Of a stretch of 64,000 nucleotides of DNA, positions 49,043 to 61,224 are shown in pieces (position 1 is the stretch's first letter; every line of letters starts with the position of its first letter). This DNA is from Cladorhizidae sp. MBARI D1340-BT2 (taxonomy: Eukaryota; Porifera; Demospongiae; Poecilosclerida; Cladorhizidae), in assembly GCA_028752905.1 (NCBI GenBank), contig JAQNBH010000015.1:19200110-19264109 (forward strand), written 5' to 3'. A program made the position numbers and the translations under genes. The notes beneath the pieces were generated by a model that worked only from the letters and a program-made list of their open reading frames with translations, did not search any database and was not told the origin of the DNA.

Positions 49043-49620
49043 TTAAACTTGTGATAATAACTTTGGAGCTCCGTAGATTCTCACACTTCCCTGTATGAAC
49101 TTGATAATATATGAACTAGATAATAGCTGAAAAAAGAGACAACTCTCTCTGTGCCTCTATTGATACACTAGCATAGGTGTAACCATGCCAACAGCTAAAT
49201 TGGTGTGTCTGAAAGTGTGACTCCCACCAGGAAAGTGCTAATCAGCTGTGATTCAAAGTATGCTTAAGGAATATCAGTTTTCTTCCATCACAACCCTAGA
49301 CATTTTCAGTGCCCATGCTCGACCACTAGCAACTTATTAAGTGCCTAACGAAACACTCATTGCAAAGTTCCTGCCACACAAAGTAACTTAAGCTGCCTCA
49401 CACTTTACAGTCAGGAGCCAGACTTGGACCAGTTCAGGCACTACGATTTGAGGTACCCCCCCCCCCACACACACACTTAAGCTGCCAGTATTACTTTGGC
49501 ATAGTTATACCTATGCAACATTTTTAGTATCAAAAGAGAGCACACAGAGAGATCTATCTTTTGAGCTAGCAAGTAAAACGTGCAGAATATATGGAGTTCA
49601 AAAGTCTTGACCACAATTTT
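49043..49620. mobile_element. Foldback element family 2, copy B (diverged)
   Basis: The left arm (aacttgtgataataactttg, gagctccgtagattctcaca) and right arm (agagagatctatcttttgag, cagaatatatggagttcaaa) are inverted relatives and match the arms of copy A at 31,371-32,455. The centre contains gctcgaccactagcaactta and aagtgcctaacgaaacact, like copy A's core. The arms are more diverged and no nested MITE is present. Confidence 0.7.
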
Positions 49621-50514
49621 TTTGGTCTTTTAATGTTCTTTTTTAATTTTTTTATAGCGTCAGGCTGGTAATATGTCACAAGGCCCTCGCATTGCATCGC
49701 CTCGCTTTGAGCAGTTCACAACATCTGCCTGCAGCAAGGGCCAAAAAAGAGCCTTTTTTCCTCGAGATACCCAAACCAGTAGTAACACGATCACCTACTA
49801 TCCCTGTCTATGGAAACCAATGATGACAATGCAGGAACTGGTGGCATTCTGAGAAAAATGCGATAATTAATCCTGTCCCACTTTAGATCAGATTGTCGCT
49901 TTGTTTTTAAATCATGTATATTTGCATGCCATTTAGTATCACAAATTGAGTTTTCCATAATCAGGTGAATATTTCTAACTGTCAATGAATGTATATGCAT
50001 TCGCACGAATATTATTTTGGGAAAATTCTTGTTTTTAATTACGTTATTTCAAATTATTTGTTGTATGTCAATGATTCTAAAAATTGACATACACTGTCTA
50101 CAAGAACATACACTGTCTACAAGATATATAAAAGATCAGTTCTTTGATCTTGATTCCTTGATTAGTAGTTACAGTGCTAATAACATGTGGTTTGTTCTAG
50201 TTGATGCACACTAAACTTTTACATTGGAAGTCTACAGTATAGCTGGTGAACTGTTAGCTGAAGGTGATGCTCTCTAAACTTTGATAGCTACTATTATATG
50301 GTAAGCTGAAGTTTATGGTAAGCTGAAGTTTAATTATTTTTCCCAATCTAGTTTAGATAGTCTAGCTACCTGCTTATTCTTGATGCTTAGTAGCATTTTA
50401 GTAGCATCATTTCCCCAAGAACTATGCTTAGCATAATCTACCATGGCCTAACATTATTTGTACTTGCAGGAAGACCTGTAGTCTAGACAAGTCCACCCGC
50501 ACTGAACAGACGAG
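49621..50514. other. Unique spacer, no gene seen
   Basis: AT-rich sequence between the foldback element and the start of the decayed gene. Contains short direct repeats (acatacactgtctacaaga near 50,088-50,122 and gtaagctgaagttta near 50,299-50,333). No coding feature supported. Confidence 0.5.
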
Positions 50515-53500
50515 ATGGACGTAGAATTCGACACGGCTCCTGTAGCCAAGAAAGCTAGGGAGGAGGATCCCATTAACCCTAATAACTGTGTTTTGCGCAA
50601 AACCATTTTCAGAAAGAACACAGCAGTCACTCCAGTTCTGACCAAGCTACAGTCCTTATTCTCAGCATGCAGAAAAAGGAATGACTCGGTTGGTCTGAAA
50701 CTTTTGGCCCAAGCATCTGATATAATTTCTGGAAAAATAGCATTCAGATATCATAGAGATTGCAGATCAACATATGTAAGCCAAGTACACATCAGAAGAT
50801 CTATAGAAGCAGTTGTAATCCCTGATTTGGTTATGGTTGATGGTGGGGAAGTGGTAGCAGTACAGGTTGTGAGTCTGTCAACCACTTCACAAGATCGAAG
50901 GCTTCAGTTGTGAACTTTGACTGGAGGTCCCACTGTTTCATCTGTGGTGATTCAAAGCACCCGATCATCATGGTCCATGGTAGCATCATCTGTGAAAAAT
51001 AACCCTGAAAATCCAAACATTTACACCAGAGTCCTTCAAGCTGCAAAAGATCGGCAGGATGATGACATGATAACCAGACTTCAAGGTGTACCCAGTGAAG
51101 ATTTGGTTGCCATTGAGGCTCGCTACCATAGGTGGCACGTCAGTGAACACTCTCTGACTGCAACTCACAACAGAAAGTAACAATTTGCTGCACACAAAAC
51201 CTCAGTAAGAAGACTGATCAGTGAGTTTGCATCGCCAATCCTTGAGTACAGCCAAGTATTCTTCCTGATCACACTGAGAAAGCGCTTCCTGGAGATCCTT
51301 GTTGATGAGGGAGTGGACCATCCAGAGTCCTACACATCCCACACATCCCAGCATCTCAAAAGACAACTTGTAAAGAGTGGCCAGATGCTGCATTCATCCC
51401 CAAACTTGGCAAGTCTGATCTTGTGTGTTCTTCGAAGACAACAGTTGGAGATGCCTTGCAAAAGCATATTTGTTGTCACATGTATTGAGGGAAGTAGCAG
51501 AAGAAGAGGAGGCAAGTTTGAAGACACACCTGACATCGTTATTGTCAGATGAAAGCATTGTCCACCAGGCTGTGGAAATCCTGAGAAAAGGATTCTCCCA
51601 AATGCAAGGTAGAAGACGAGTACTACTCTTCTGCAGAGATGTCCACTGAAGCCCAACAGGAGTTTGTGGATCCCCTCCTCTCTACAGAGCTCTGAGATGG
51701 CTCACTGATGAAAAGCTGTATACTGAGGCTGCTGATAGCTGATGCTGAGCCAACAAACGCCAAGTGCCTGAACATAGCCCTTGACATTGTTACCCTGGCA
51801 ACATCTGTAGCCTCGCCTAAACATCTGCTGCTCGCCTATGACTACGGCTCTAGACAACTAGTGGATGACATGTACCATTTAGGTTACAGTATGTCCTACA
51901 CAGAAATTCGTCAGTTTCAAACATTTGCAGCATGCCATGTCTGCAATCAACAAATTCCAACTGCATCTGGAGCATACATCCCTGCTGAAATCAACGGAAA
52001 GAGGTGGAAAGCTTATTGTTGCAGTAGCTGACAACTGGGACCATAACGAACGTACCACAGATGGAAAACGAACAACACATGCTATGACGAGCATCCTTGT
52101 CCAGCGCAATGCTGACTGGTATCACACAGAGTCCCCTCGCATCCAGCGTGCTCCAGGTCGCACCTTTGACAGCACAATGTCCCAGGTATGTAGACATACT
52201 TAATAAAAATGACAAGTCAACCTTTAAAAATGCATTGTGAGTATATATAGCCTAATCAAATTGAGTATGTAAATTACTGAAGTAATTCATTCTGGTTGTT
52301 TCTTGTTTCAGGTGACCTGTCAACAGTTCTTCCGTACATAAAACCTTCAAAAAGACCAGAACCCAAATTTGAACCTCCAGTGTCCTCTGAGGACATTAAA
52401 CTGCAGAATAATTCACCTGGTGTTGCAAAAGTAAAGGCAGTTGAACTAGCCTATGTCCTTGCAAGGAGTGGCCTCTTCCACCACAAATCTCATGAACAAG
52501 AATGTTCCTCCATGGGGCCCATTACATGCAACTATGGAGTCAGAAATCTCGACTTCTCTCTCAACTGTGGCTTTCAATCCAATATTAATGGCCAAACCAA
52601 CGGACCCAAGTACTGTGTACACAACCCTAAATAGAGCGAAGGAAGCAGTTAATTCACTGGGGCAGCAGCACATCCCCATCTTCTTTGACATGGGATTATT
52701 GACCAAGGCCCATGAAATTGCATGGGCTCAGCCTGATGACTTGGATGGCATCATACCATGTGAAGAATGTACTTACTGATGTCAGTCTTCTCAGCTGTTG
52801 GGTGCCTCTATGGAGATGCAGGCCTGAAGCAGCTAATCTGGGGTGTATGCTCCTGGCAGCATACAGCAGATGTTGTCTGGGAAAGATTTCGACAGAGCAC
52901 TACATGGTCTTCAACTGGTGGATGAGGCATTGAAAAAACAATTTCTGCTTCAGTTCAAAAGTTGGTTGGGAGGGAAAAAATCACCTGATCCAGATGAAGT
53001 CAATAAAGTGTTCTCAGACATTTCAGAAGACATCCTGATGTCAGAAGTTGTACAGCTCACAAAAGTCATCACAGGCAGGCTCGGCGAACTCATCAAACTC
53101 TTTCGGGAGCATGGAAGATCTTTCTCCCCAACTTTCCAGTTTTGGGATGATTTTTCGTGAAAGTGATGACCCCCCACTTAAGGTGTTCCTGAGTACAACC
53201 AGAAATGGGCTCTGGCATGAGAATCAAGGAATAAAGGCTCCTCTCTTGTTTGCAACTAATCACACAAACTACTCTTGTTACCTCCCAGTCTCACTACTGA
53301 TGATGAGCAGGCTACCAGCCGAGGTGGAGGCAGCATTTGAACAGGGAGAGTTTGTAGCCAAGCTATCCCAGGGTAAGTTCAATGCTGTCTGGATGGACTA
53401 CACTCTGGAGGCAACAGAAAACAAAGTGCTGAAAGGGACTGGAGGAATCATTGGTCTGACATTGCGAGGTCCTGCTCTAGCAAGATGATTTCTTTCTCGT

Positions 53501-55473
53501 CCCATGACAGCACAGTACTCCACAAAGTTCCTAGAAGGCATCTGCTTTGCAGGTCAGAAAAGCAAGAGCAAACAGCCTCACAAACACCATGCAGCTGGAA
53601 ATGCTGCCCAGAAAAGGTGGAATGCAGATACGGAGAAGATGGCATGTATGTTTGATAGAGCTTATGTTGATCCATTCGAACTATCTGCAGACTCTTCAGC
53701 ACACCTAGTCAACTTTGCCACTGGAGCAGTTGCACCACCACTGATTCAGGAGAGCATGACTAGTGCCTTGTCGCAACAATGGCAATTTTTTTAATTGCTG
53801 AGCGTTTCTTCATAGTACCTGAAGGAGCAGATGTTCCCAAGAAGAGCCTGTATGATGCCATCCCAAGATCAACAATCAAGACTATGACAGACATGCATAG
53901 GAAAGTAAAAGTGCAGCACAAAGATGTGACAATTAATGGTGAAGTGATGTATTTGAGGCTGCTTGCAGTCAATGCTAACAAGAAGGTGTCACTGAAACGA
54001 GTCTTGTCATTCGAGAACTCTCCAGTGCCCCTGAGCTTATTCACAGAGTATGGAAACATGATGACCTGTGCAAAATCAGAGTTCATGCACAAGCTTGAAG
54101 AGATGATACCTGGAGAGAAAAGGATGTCGATACAGAGATGCGATGTTGTTATCTTTGATGGGCATGCATCCATCCAGATGCTTGGTGTTCTAAATACAGT
54201 GGAGAAGGCAACTTTCAAAGATTATGGCACAAAGGTTCCTTTCCTACATTCTTCAGAGCAGTAAGAATATTTCAGCCAGCAGTAGCCTCGTTCAGCAAGT
54301 GCACATTGTCTTTGACAAGTACTCCAAGGATAGCACCCGTGCAAGGAGAGGTGAAGGACAAGGCCATGTCTACCATGTTAAAGGTGATGCATTCATTCCT
54401 CAGAACTGGAAACAGTTTTTGACCCACGGAGAGAATAAGGCAAACTTGGCACGGTATTACACAGAGTATATCACAGCAGGGATGCTGAAGGAAGAACAGA
54501 CTGTCTTTGTCAGTGGTGGTCAAGAAGATCAAGCCTCTTCAATTACAAATGAAGAAGTGAAAGAAGTCAGTTCTTTGTGCTCCAACCAAGAGGAAGCAGA
54601 CACAAGAATCCTCCTCCATGCTGTAGCTGCAATAGATCATGGGGCAAATACTATTGTGGTGCGCAGCCCTGACACCGATGTTCTTGTCCTCTTAATACAC
54701 CACAGACCAGCAATAAAAACCAAAGAGATTTTTTTTTGACAGGCCGCATTGGCAAGCATACACAGCTAACTCGCTACATACCTGTGCACACCATATATGA
54801 TGCACTCAGCACAGAGCATCGGACGATTCTGCTGTCAGTCTACTGCCTAACCGGGTGCGATAGTGTGAGTGCTTTTTTCGGCCATGGAAAGCGCACTGCC
54901 TTTAGGATACTGATGCAGAAAGCTGACCAGTTCTAGCTTCTTGCTTTGCTAGGATCTGATGAGGAATGCATTTCAAAGGAGGTGGAAATGGCATCCACAA
55001 AGTTTGTTGGCAACATGTATGGCAAGACAAACTGCACATCACTGAATGCCCTGAGGTGTCACAAGGCTGGAAAGGGAAACATCCAGGGTAAGAAACTACC
55101 ACCAACTGAAGACGCTTTCAGTCTGCACCTCCTTCGCTCTGCTTATCAGCTGCTTATATAGAGACAAGTTGTTAATCCATCTGCAATCCTTCCTGATGCA
55201 ACATCATATGGCTTCGAACGTCATCCAGATTGCACAGGTCTCCAGCCTCAAATGATGAGTCAGCCGCCAGCTGCTCCAGAGTTGCTGAACAAGCTTGTGT
55301 GTAACTGTCGGCCAGATGCTTGTGCAGACGAGTGTTCTTGGTCGGAGAATGGCCAACCATGCACAGCAGCATGCATCTGCAAAGCCTCGGTGGATGGAGA
55401 GGATGGACTGTGTGCTAATCCTCTTACTCTCTCTGTCTTTTACAATGATACTTCTGACTCTGATGTAGACTAG
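50515..55473 (+). pseudogene. Decayed large animal protein with Cys-rich C-terminus, likely mobile-element-derived
   Basis: A start ATG at 50,515 is followed by about 5 kb of coding-like sequence scattered over all three plus frames. Conserved pieces in order: FRYHRDCRSTYVSQVHIRR (50,735-50,810), DWRSHCFICGDSKHP (50,915-50,960), ADNWDHNERT (near 52,028), FNAVWMDYTLEATENK (53,380-53,430), EEADTRILLHA (54,590-54,622), SPDTDVLVLL (54,664-54,693), LTGCDSVSAFFGHGKRTAF (54,846-54,903) and a cysteine cluster CNCRPDACADECSW (55,300-55,345). I know this order from large uncharacterised families in cnidarians, molluscs and sponges; the EADTR/SPDTDVLV part resembles a PIN/FEN-like nuclease core. At least ten frame changes and several stops, including TGA for an expected Trp at 53,486, break it. 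One probable intron is 52,186-52,311. Confidence 0.75.
52186..52311 (+). other. Probable intron inside the decayed gene
   Basis: GTATGT donor after tcccag and a ttgtttcttgtttcag acceptor, 126 bp, AT-rich with stops in all frames. Splicing gives a phase-0 junction that hits a stop nine codons on, whereas the conserved continuation (DLSTVLPYIKP) is one base off. A frameshift therefore also lies near the junction. Confidence 0.5.
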
Positions 55474-56227
55474 ACAAAAAAATAATTGCTAGCTAAGTTG
55501 GCTCATGGCATTCATAAAAATGATCTCTACAAAATGAAGAGATTATACAAATAGAAATGGTACGTAGTATACTTACGATAATTTAATTGGGCATTTTTTA
55601 ACCTCAGAATTTTTTAACCTCAGAAAGGAGTAACTGGTTTATTTCATTTTCTCCAATAATTTTATCTTTTAAACTAGTCCCAAAACCACCTGTATTTCAA
55701 GTCACCATCATCTTTGGAATATGCTAGGAGGTGGGAGAACAAAAAATGGATTTTCTCCAAATGCCCCAGCATCCAGCAATGTCATCATGCATTTTCATAA
55801 TCACCAATGATGGGTCTTTAAATCTGACCACAAGAGAAAACGTGGTACTGCAGGTTTGGGTACCGCCCTCTTTTGGTGGTCTCTGCTGCTCTACTATGTT
55901 TGTGTTGCATTGCTGTGGAAATTACGAACCTATTAATGAGCTTTCAATCTCTAAATGACTTGCCAGATGCAGTCATATACTAAGAGAGAGCCTCGCTGCC
56001 TCTATTAATCTACCCCGAGCTTCTTCCGCACATAAGTTAATATACAGCTATATACATAACACGAGTGGAATAGCACCATTGATCTAATTAACACCGTCTT
56101 GTAACCCACAGGTTTTATTTCAGCATTCACAATAACAAACTTGAAAAGGAGAGGGGAATCCTGCCTATGATATCTAACTAATCAAATTACGAGAAACTAC
56201 TCAATGGGAATGGTGAATGCAACTTCT
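55474..56227. other. Spacer, no gene seen
   Basis: About 750 bp after the decayed gene. No recognised protein, inverted repeat or terminal sequence that would mark the end of a mobile element was found. Confidence 0.5.
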
Positions 56228-56660
56228 ATGACAGGCATGCTCTCATTCAGGAGCAACTTCTATGCCAGGCATGTAGGAGCAACTTCTATGCCAGGCATGT
56301 AGGAGCAACTTCTATGCCAGGCATGCTCTCATTCAGGAGCAACTTCTATGCCAGGCATGCTCTCGTTCAGGAGCAACTTCTATGCCAGGCATGCTCTCAT
56401 TCAGGAGCAACTTCTATGCCAGGCATGCTCTCGCTCAGGAGCAACTTCTATGCCAGGCATGCTCTCGTTCAGGAGCAACTTCTATGCCAGGCATGCTCTC
56501 ATTCAGGAGCAACTTCTATGCCAGGCATGCTCTCATTCAGGAGCAACTTCTATGCCAGGCATGCTCTCGTTCAGGAGCAACTTCTATGCCAGGCATGCTC
56601 TCGTTCAGGAGCAACTTCTATGTCAGGCATGCTCTCATTCAGGAGCAACTTCTATGCCAA
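56228..56660. repeat. 34-bp minisatellite, about 13 units
   Basis: Unit of 34 bp: aggagcaacttctatgccag plus gcatgctctcattc. Two early units lack ctctcattc (near 56,250-56,310). Because 34 is not a multiple of three, a frame passes through all three readings of the unit in turn, giving overlapping open frames in three frames. None is a gene. Confidence 0.96.
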
Positions 56661-57589
56661 GGATTTTGTGAAGGATTTTGTGAAGGGTGTAGTTTACCAC
56701 CTATCTCCCTTGGGCAGAGGAGGAAGGATGGAGGGAGGAGTTTCCAGATTTTTTTTATAAATAAAATTAGGGTGCAATGGGAACTACCAAAATCTTCCCA
56801 AAACTGACTAACAAGCACACTTGAGTTCCCCTTATTTCCACACAAAGAACTTGAGCATGTTGTCATGTGAAATCGCCAACATCAATACTTGAGCTCACCA
56901 TTTGCCACATGCACATACATAATAATAAAATCGTGGTAGACTTTTTCGATCTATTTTTTTTTTAATTTGTTTTCCTGCGTTTCAAAGTTATTTTTAACTC
57001 TTCAAGCAGAAGGTGGTAAAATTTTTAAAAAAATTTAAAAAAACCCACAGACTTAAAATAAGTTGTTCTTTGATATTTGAACTTAAATAATGAAATTCCA
57101 TTGTCCATAAGCAGCTAACTGAATGGTTTTATGCAATCCAAGATCTGCAACTAGTCCAATCACAAATGACTGAGAAGTACCCTCAGGTGAGCTACTTCAC
57201 AGCTCGTGCTACCTACAGCTACTAACTTACTTGATATAAAATCAATATGGCCCCTGCACTGGTCTAGGTTAGGTCCAAAGAAGGTGGTCCTCAAAATTTA
57301 CTTGATTAGCTACTGAGTCTTTAAAGACACCAGCCAAACTTGCTTGCCAACTAATGGTGGTTTTCAATAGACCTCAGCAAAACTCCATAGCAACTGCACT
57401 GGTCTAGGCTAGGATCAAAGAAGGAAGTCTCTTGATGGAAAACCACAAAGCTAGCTACTAAGAACCACTATGTTCACTTGTAGCTGTGGTCACTTACTTA
57501 TCAGCAGATCTGCTGATAGGAAGGCAGATTCTGGGGGGTGGGAGGGAGGGGATTTTACCCTCCCACCTTTGGACTGCAGAGTGCGGATC
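56661..57589. other. Spacer, no gene seen
   Basis: About 930 bp with A/T homopolymer stretches (56,945-57,050) and a short dispersed duplication (gcactggtctagg near 57,257 and 57,393, each followed by ggt/gat ccaaagaagg-like text). No gene recognised. Confidence 0.5.
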
Positions 57590-60500
57590 CAGGGTGGAAG
57601 GTCAGTGATGTACGACCACCTTCTCTACTGCAGTAAGATGGTGGACTAGGGTGGAAGGCCAGTGTAAGATGGTGGACTAGGGTGGAAGGCCAGTGATGTA
57701 GGACCTCCTTCTCTACTGCAGTAAAGATGGTGGACTAGGGTGGAAGGTCAGTGATGTACGACCACCTTCTCTAGTGCAGTAAGATGGTGGACTAGGGTGG
57801 AAGGCCAGTGATGTAGGACCACCTTCTCTACTGCAGTAAGATGGTGGACTAGGGTGGAAGGTCAGTGATGTAGGACCACCTTCTCTACTGCAGTAAGATG
57901 GTGGACTAGGGTGGAAGGCCAGTGATGTAGGACCTCCTTCTCTACAGCAGTAAGATGGTGGACTAGGGTGGAAGGTCAGTGATGTAGGACCTCTTTCTCT
58001 ACTGCAGTAAGATGGTGGACTAGGGTGGAAGGCCAGTGATGTAGGACCACCTTCTCTACTGCAGTAAGATGGTGGACTAGGGTGGAATGCCAGTGATGTA
58101 GGACCTCCTTCTCTACTGCAGTAAGATGGTGGACTAGGGTGGAAGATCAGAGATGTACGACCACCTTCTCTACAGCAGTAAGATGGTGGACTAGGGTGGA
58201 AGGTCAGTGATGTAGGACCACCTTCTCTACTGCAGTAAGATGGTTGACTAGGGTGGAAGGCCAGTGATGTAGGACATCCTTCTCTACAGCAGTAAGATGG
58301 TGGACTAGGGTGGAAGGTCAGTGATGTAGGACCACCTTCTCTACTGCAGTAAGATGGTGGACTAGGGTGGAAGTCCAGTGATGTAGGACCTCCTTCTCTA
58401 CAGCAGTAAGATGGTGGACTAGGGTGGAAGGCCAGTGATGTAGGACCTCCTTCTCTACTGCAGTAAGATGGTGGACTAGGGTGGAAGGCCAGTGATGTAG
58501 GACCACCTTCTCTACTGCAGTAAGATGGTGGACTAGGGTGGAAGGCCAGTGATGTAGGACCTCCTTCTCTACAGCAGTAAGATGGTGGACTAGGGTGGAA
58601 GGCCAGTGATGTAGGACCTCCTTCTCTACTGCAGTAAGATGGTGGACTAGGGTGGAAGATCAGAGATGTACGACCACCTTCTCTACAGCAGTAAGATGGT
58701 GGACTAGGGTGGAAGGTCAGTGATGTAGGACCACCTTCTCTACTGCAGTAAGATGGTGGACTAGGGTGGAAGGCCAGTGATGTAGGACCTCCTTCTCTAC
58801 AGCAGTAAGATGGTGGACTAGGGTTGAAGGCCAGTGATGTACGACCACCTTCTCTACTGCAGTAAGATGGTGGACTAGGGTGGAAGGCCAGTGATGTAGG
58901 ACCACCTTCTCTACTGCAGTAAGATGGTGGACTAGGGTGGAAGGCCAGTGATGTACGACCACCTTCTCTACTGCAGTAAGATGGTGGACTAGGGTGGAAG
59001 GCCAGTGATGTAGGACCTCCTTCTCTACTGCAGTAAGATGGTGGACTAGGGTGGAAGGCCAGTGATGTAGGACCTCCTTCTCTACTGCAGTAAGATGGTG
59101 GACTAGGGTGGAAGGCCAAGGACCACCTTCTCTACTGCAGTAAGATGGTGGACTAGGGTGGAAGGTCAGTGATGTAGGACCACCTTCTCTACAGCAGTAA
59201 GATGGTGGACTAGGGTGGAAGGCCAGTGATGTAGGACCACCTTCTCTACTGCAGTAAGATGGTGGACTAGGGTGGAAGGCCAGTGATGTAGGACCACCTT
59301 CTCTACTGCAGTAAGATGGTGGACTAGGGTGGAAGGCCAGTGATGTAGGACCTCCTTCTCTACAGCAGTAAGATGGTGGACTAGGGTGGAAGGCCAGTGA
59401 TGTATGACCTCCTTCTCTACTGCAGTAAGATGGTGGACTAGGGTGGAAGGCCAGTGATGTAGGACCACCTTCTCTACTGCAGTAAGATGGTGGACTAGGG
59501 TGGAAGGTCAGTGATGTAGGACCACCTTCTCTACTGCAGTAAGATGGTGGACTAGGGTGGAAGGCCAGTGATGTAGGACCTCCTTCTCTACTGCAGTAAG
59601 ATGGTGGACTAGGGTGGAAGGCCAGTGATGTAGGACCACCTTCTCTACTGCAGTAAGATGGTGGACTAGGGTGGAAGGCCAGTGATGTAGGACCTTCCTC
59701 TCTACAGCAGTAAGATGGTGGACTAGGGTGGGAGGCCAGTGATGTAGGACCTCCTTCTCTACTGCAGTAAGATGGTGGACTAGGGTGGAAGGTCAGTGAT
59801 GTAGGACCACCTTCTCTACAGCAGTAAGATGGTGGACTAGGGTGGAAGGCCAGTGATGTGGGACCTCCTTCTCTACTGCAGTAAGATGGTGGACTAGGGT
59901 GGAAGGCCAGTGATGTAGGACCTCCTTCTCTACTGCAGTAAGATGGTGGACTAGGGTGCAGGTCAGTGATGTAGGACCACCTTCTCTACAGTAAGATGGT
60001 GGACTAGGGTGGAAGGCCAGTGATGTATGACCACCTTCTCTACTGCAGTAAGATGGTGGACTAGGGTGGAAGGCCAGTGATGTAGGACCTCCTTCTCTAC
60101 AGCAGTAAGATGGTGGACTAGGGTGGAAGACCAGTGATGTAGGACCTCCTTCTCTACAGCAGTAAGATGGTGGACTAGGGTGGAAGGTCAGTGATGTAGG
60201 ACCACCTTCTCTACTGCAGTAAGATGGTGGACTAGGGTGGAAGGCCAGTGATGTAGGACCACCTTCAGTAAGATGGTGGACTAGGGTGGAAGGCCAGTGA
60301 TGTAGGACCTCCTTCTCTACTGCAGTAAGATGGTGGACTAGGGTGGAAGGCCAGTGATGTAGGACCTCCTTCTCTACTGCAGTAAGATGGTGGACTAGGG
60401 TGGAAGGTCAGTGATGTAGGACCACCTTCTCTACTGCAGTAAGATGGTGGACTAGGGTGGAAGGCCAGTGATGTAGGACCACCTTCTCTACTGCAGTAAG

Positions 60501-60755
60501 ATGGTGGACTAGGGTGGAAGGCCAGTGATGTAGGACCTCCTTCTCTACTGCAGTAAGATGGTGGACTAGGGTGGAAGGCCAGTGATGTAGGACCACCTTC
60601 TCTACTGCAGTAAGATGGTGGACTAGGGTGGAAGGCCAGTGATGTAGGACCTCCTTCTCTACAGCAGTAAGATGGTGGACTAGGGTGGAAGGCCAGTGAT
60701 GTAGGACCTCCTTCTCTACTGCAGTAAGATGGTGGACTAGGGTGGAAGGTCAGTG
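57590..60755. repeat. 57-bp satellite, about 55 units
   Basis: Unit of 57 bp, in plus orientation: gtaagatggtggactagggt, ggaaggccagtgatgtagga, ccaccttctctactgca. Recurrent variants: ccacc/cctcc, ctgcag/cagcag, ggccag/ggtcag, tagga/tacga. Each unit junction reads ccttctctactgcagtaagat, an acceptor-like and a donor-like signal overlapping by one base. The minus strand gives a 468-codon frame of 19-residue repeats, not called as a gene. A few units are shortened (near 59,115, 59,990 and 60,265). Confidence 0.97.
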
Positions 60756-60811
60756 ATATCGGGCCAACCTTCATGTCATGGTGTTGGCTGGGGCCATTGT
60801 CCTGCTCACAG

Positions 60812-60952
60812 GTTTGAAAACAGGGAACACCTTACTTACATTTCTTTCCATGTCTTCTACGGGACCATTGGACTACTACTGTCAAATGTCGCACATTGGT
60901 CCTTAACCTTTCACCCCAAAAATCAGATGGACGGGCACTCTATATGTTACAG
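60812..60952 (+). CDS. Possible plus-strand exon, unidentified
   Basis: After the acceptor ttgtcctgctcacag, 141 bp are open in a frame starting one base in and ending with two bases before the donor TACAG|GTGCTT. It encodes FENREHLTYISFHVFYGTIG and continues through LLLSNVAHWSLTFHPKN with a YR end. The exon is not repetitive and lies 57 bp right of the satellite's last unit. No family recognised; it may be chance. Confidence 0.3.
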
Positions 60953-61224
60953 GTGCTTTTATCAGAAGCCGGTAATTTGATTATAAATGATGCACGTCAT
61001 TGTTATTAGCATTCGGCACCGAATTTAGCAAGCACGAGCTAGCTCCAGACGAGGTTTGATGCCAGCTATTCCAATCAGTGCCATTCTGCTTTAGTTAGTG
61101 TTGTCCTTGATCCTCAGGTTCTCTAAAACTTCCACTTCCGCTCTGCAAATGGATCAACACGGCTGGCCCTCTTTATGGCTTTTCATCTGACTTCAACAAG
61201 ATCTTTTATACTGGGCACTTGCTA
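60953..61224. other. Spacer, no gene seen
   Basis: Short unique sequence between the possible exon and the final array; nothing recognised. Confidence 0.5.

Noticed and set aside
57713..60774. Minus-strand frames of 468 and 169 codons with a 19-residue repeat
   Set aside because: Explained by the 57-bp array; they are broken wherever a unit has a length change, and there is no start or terminal domain.
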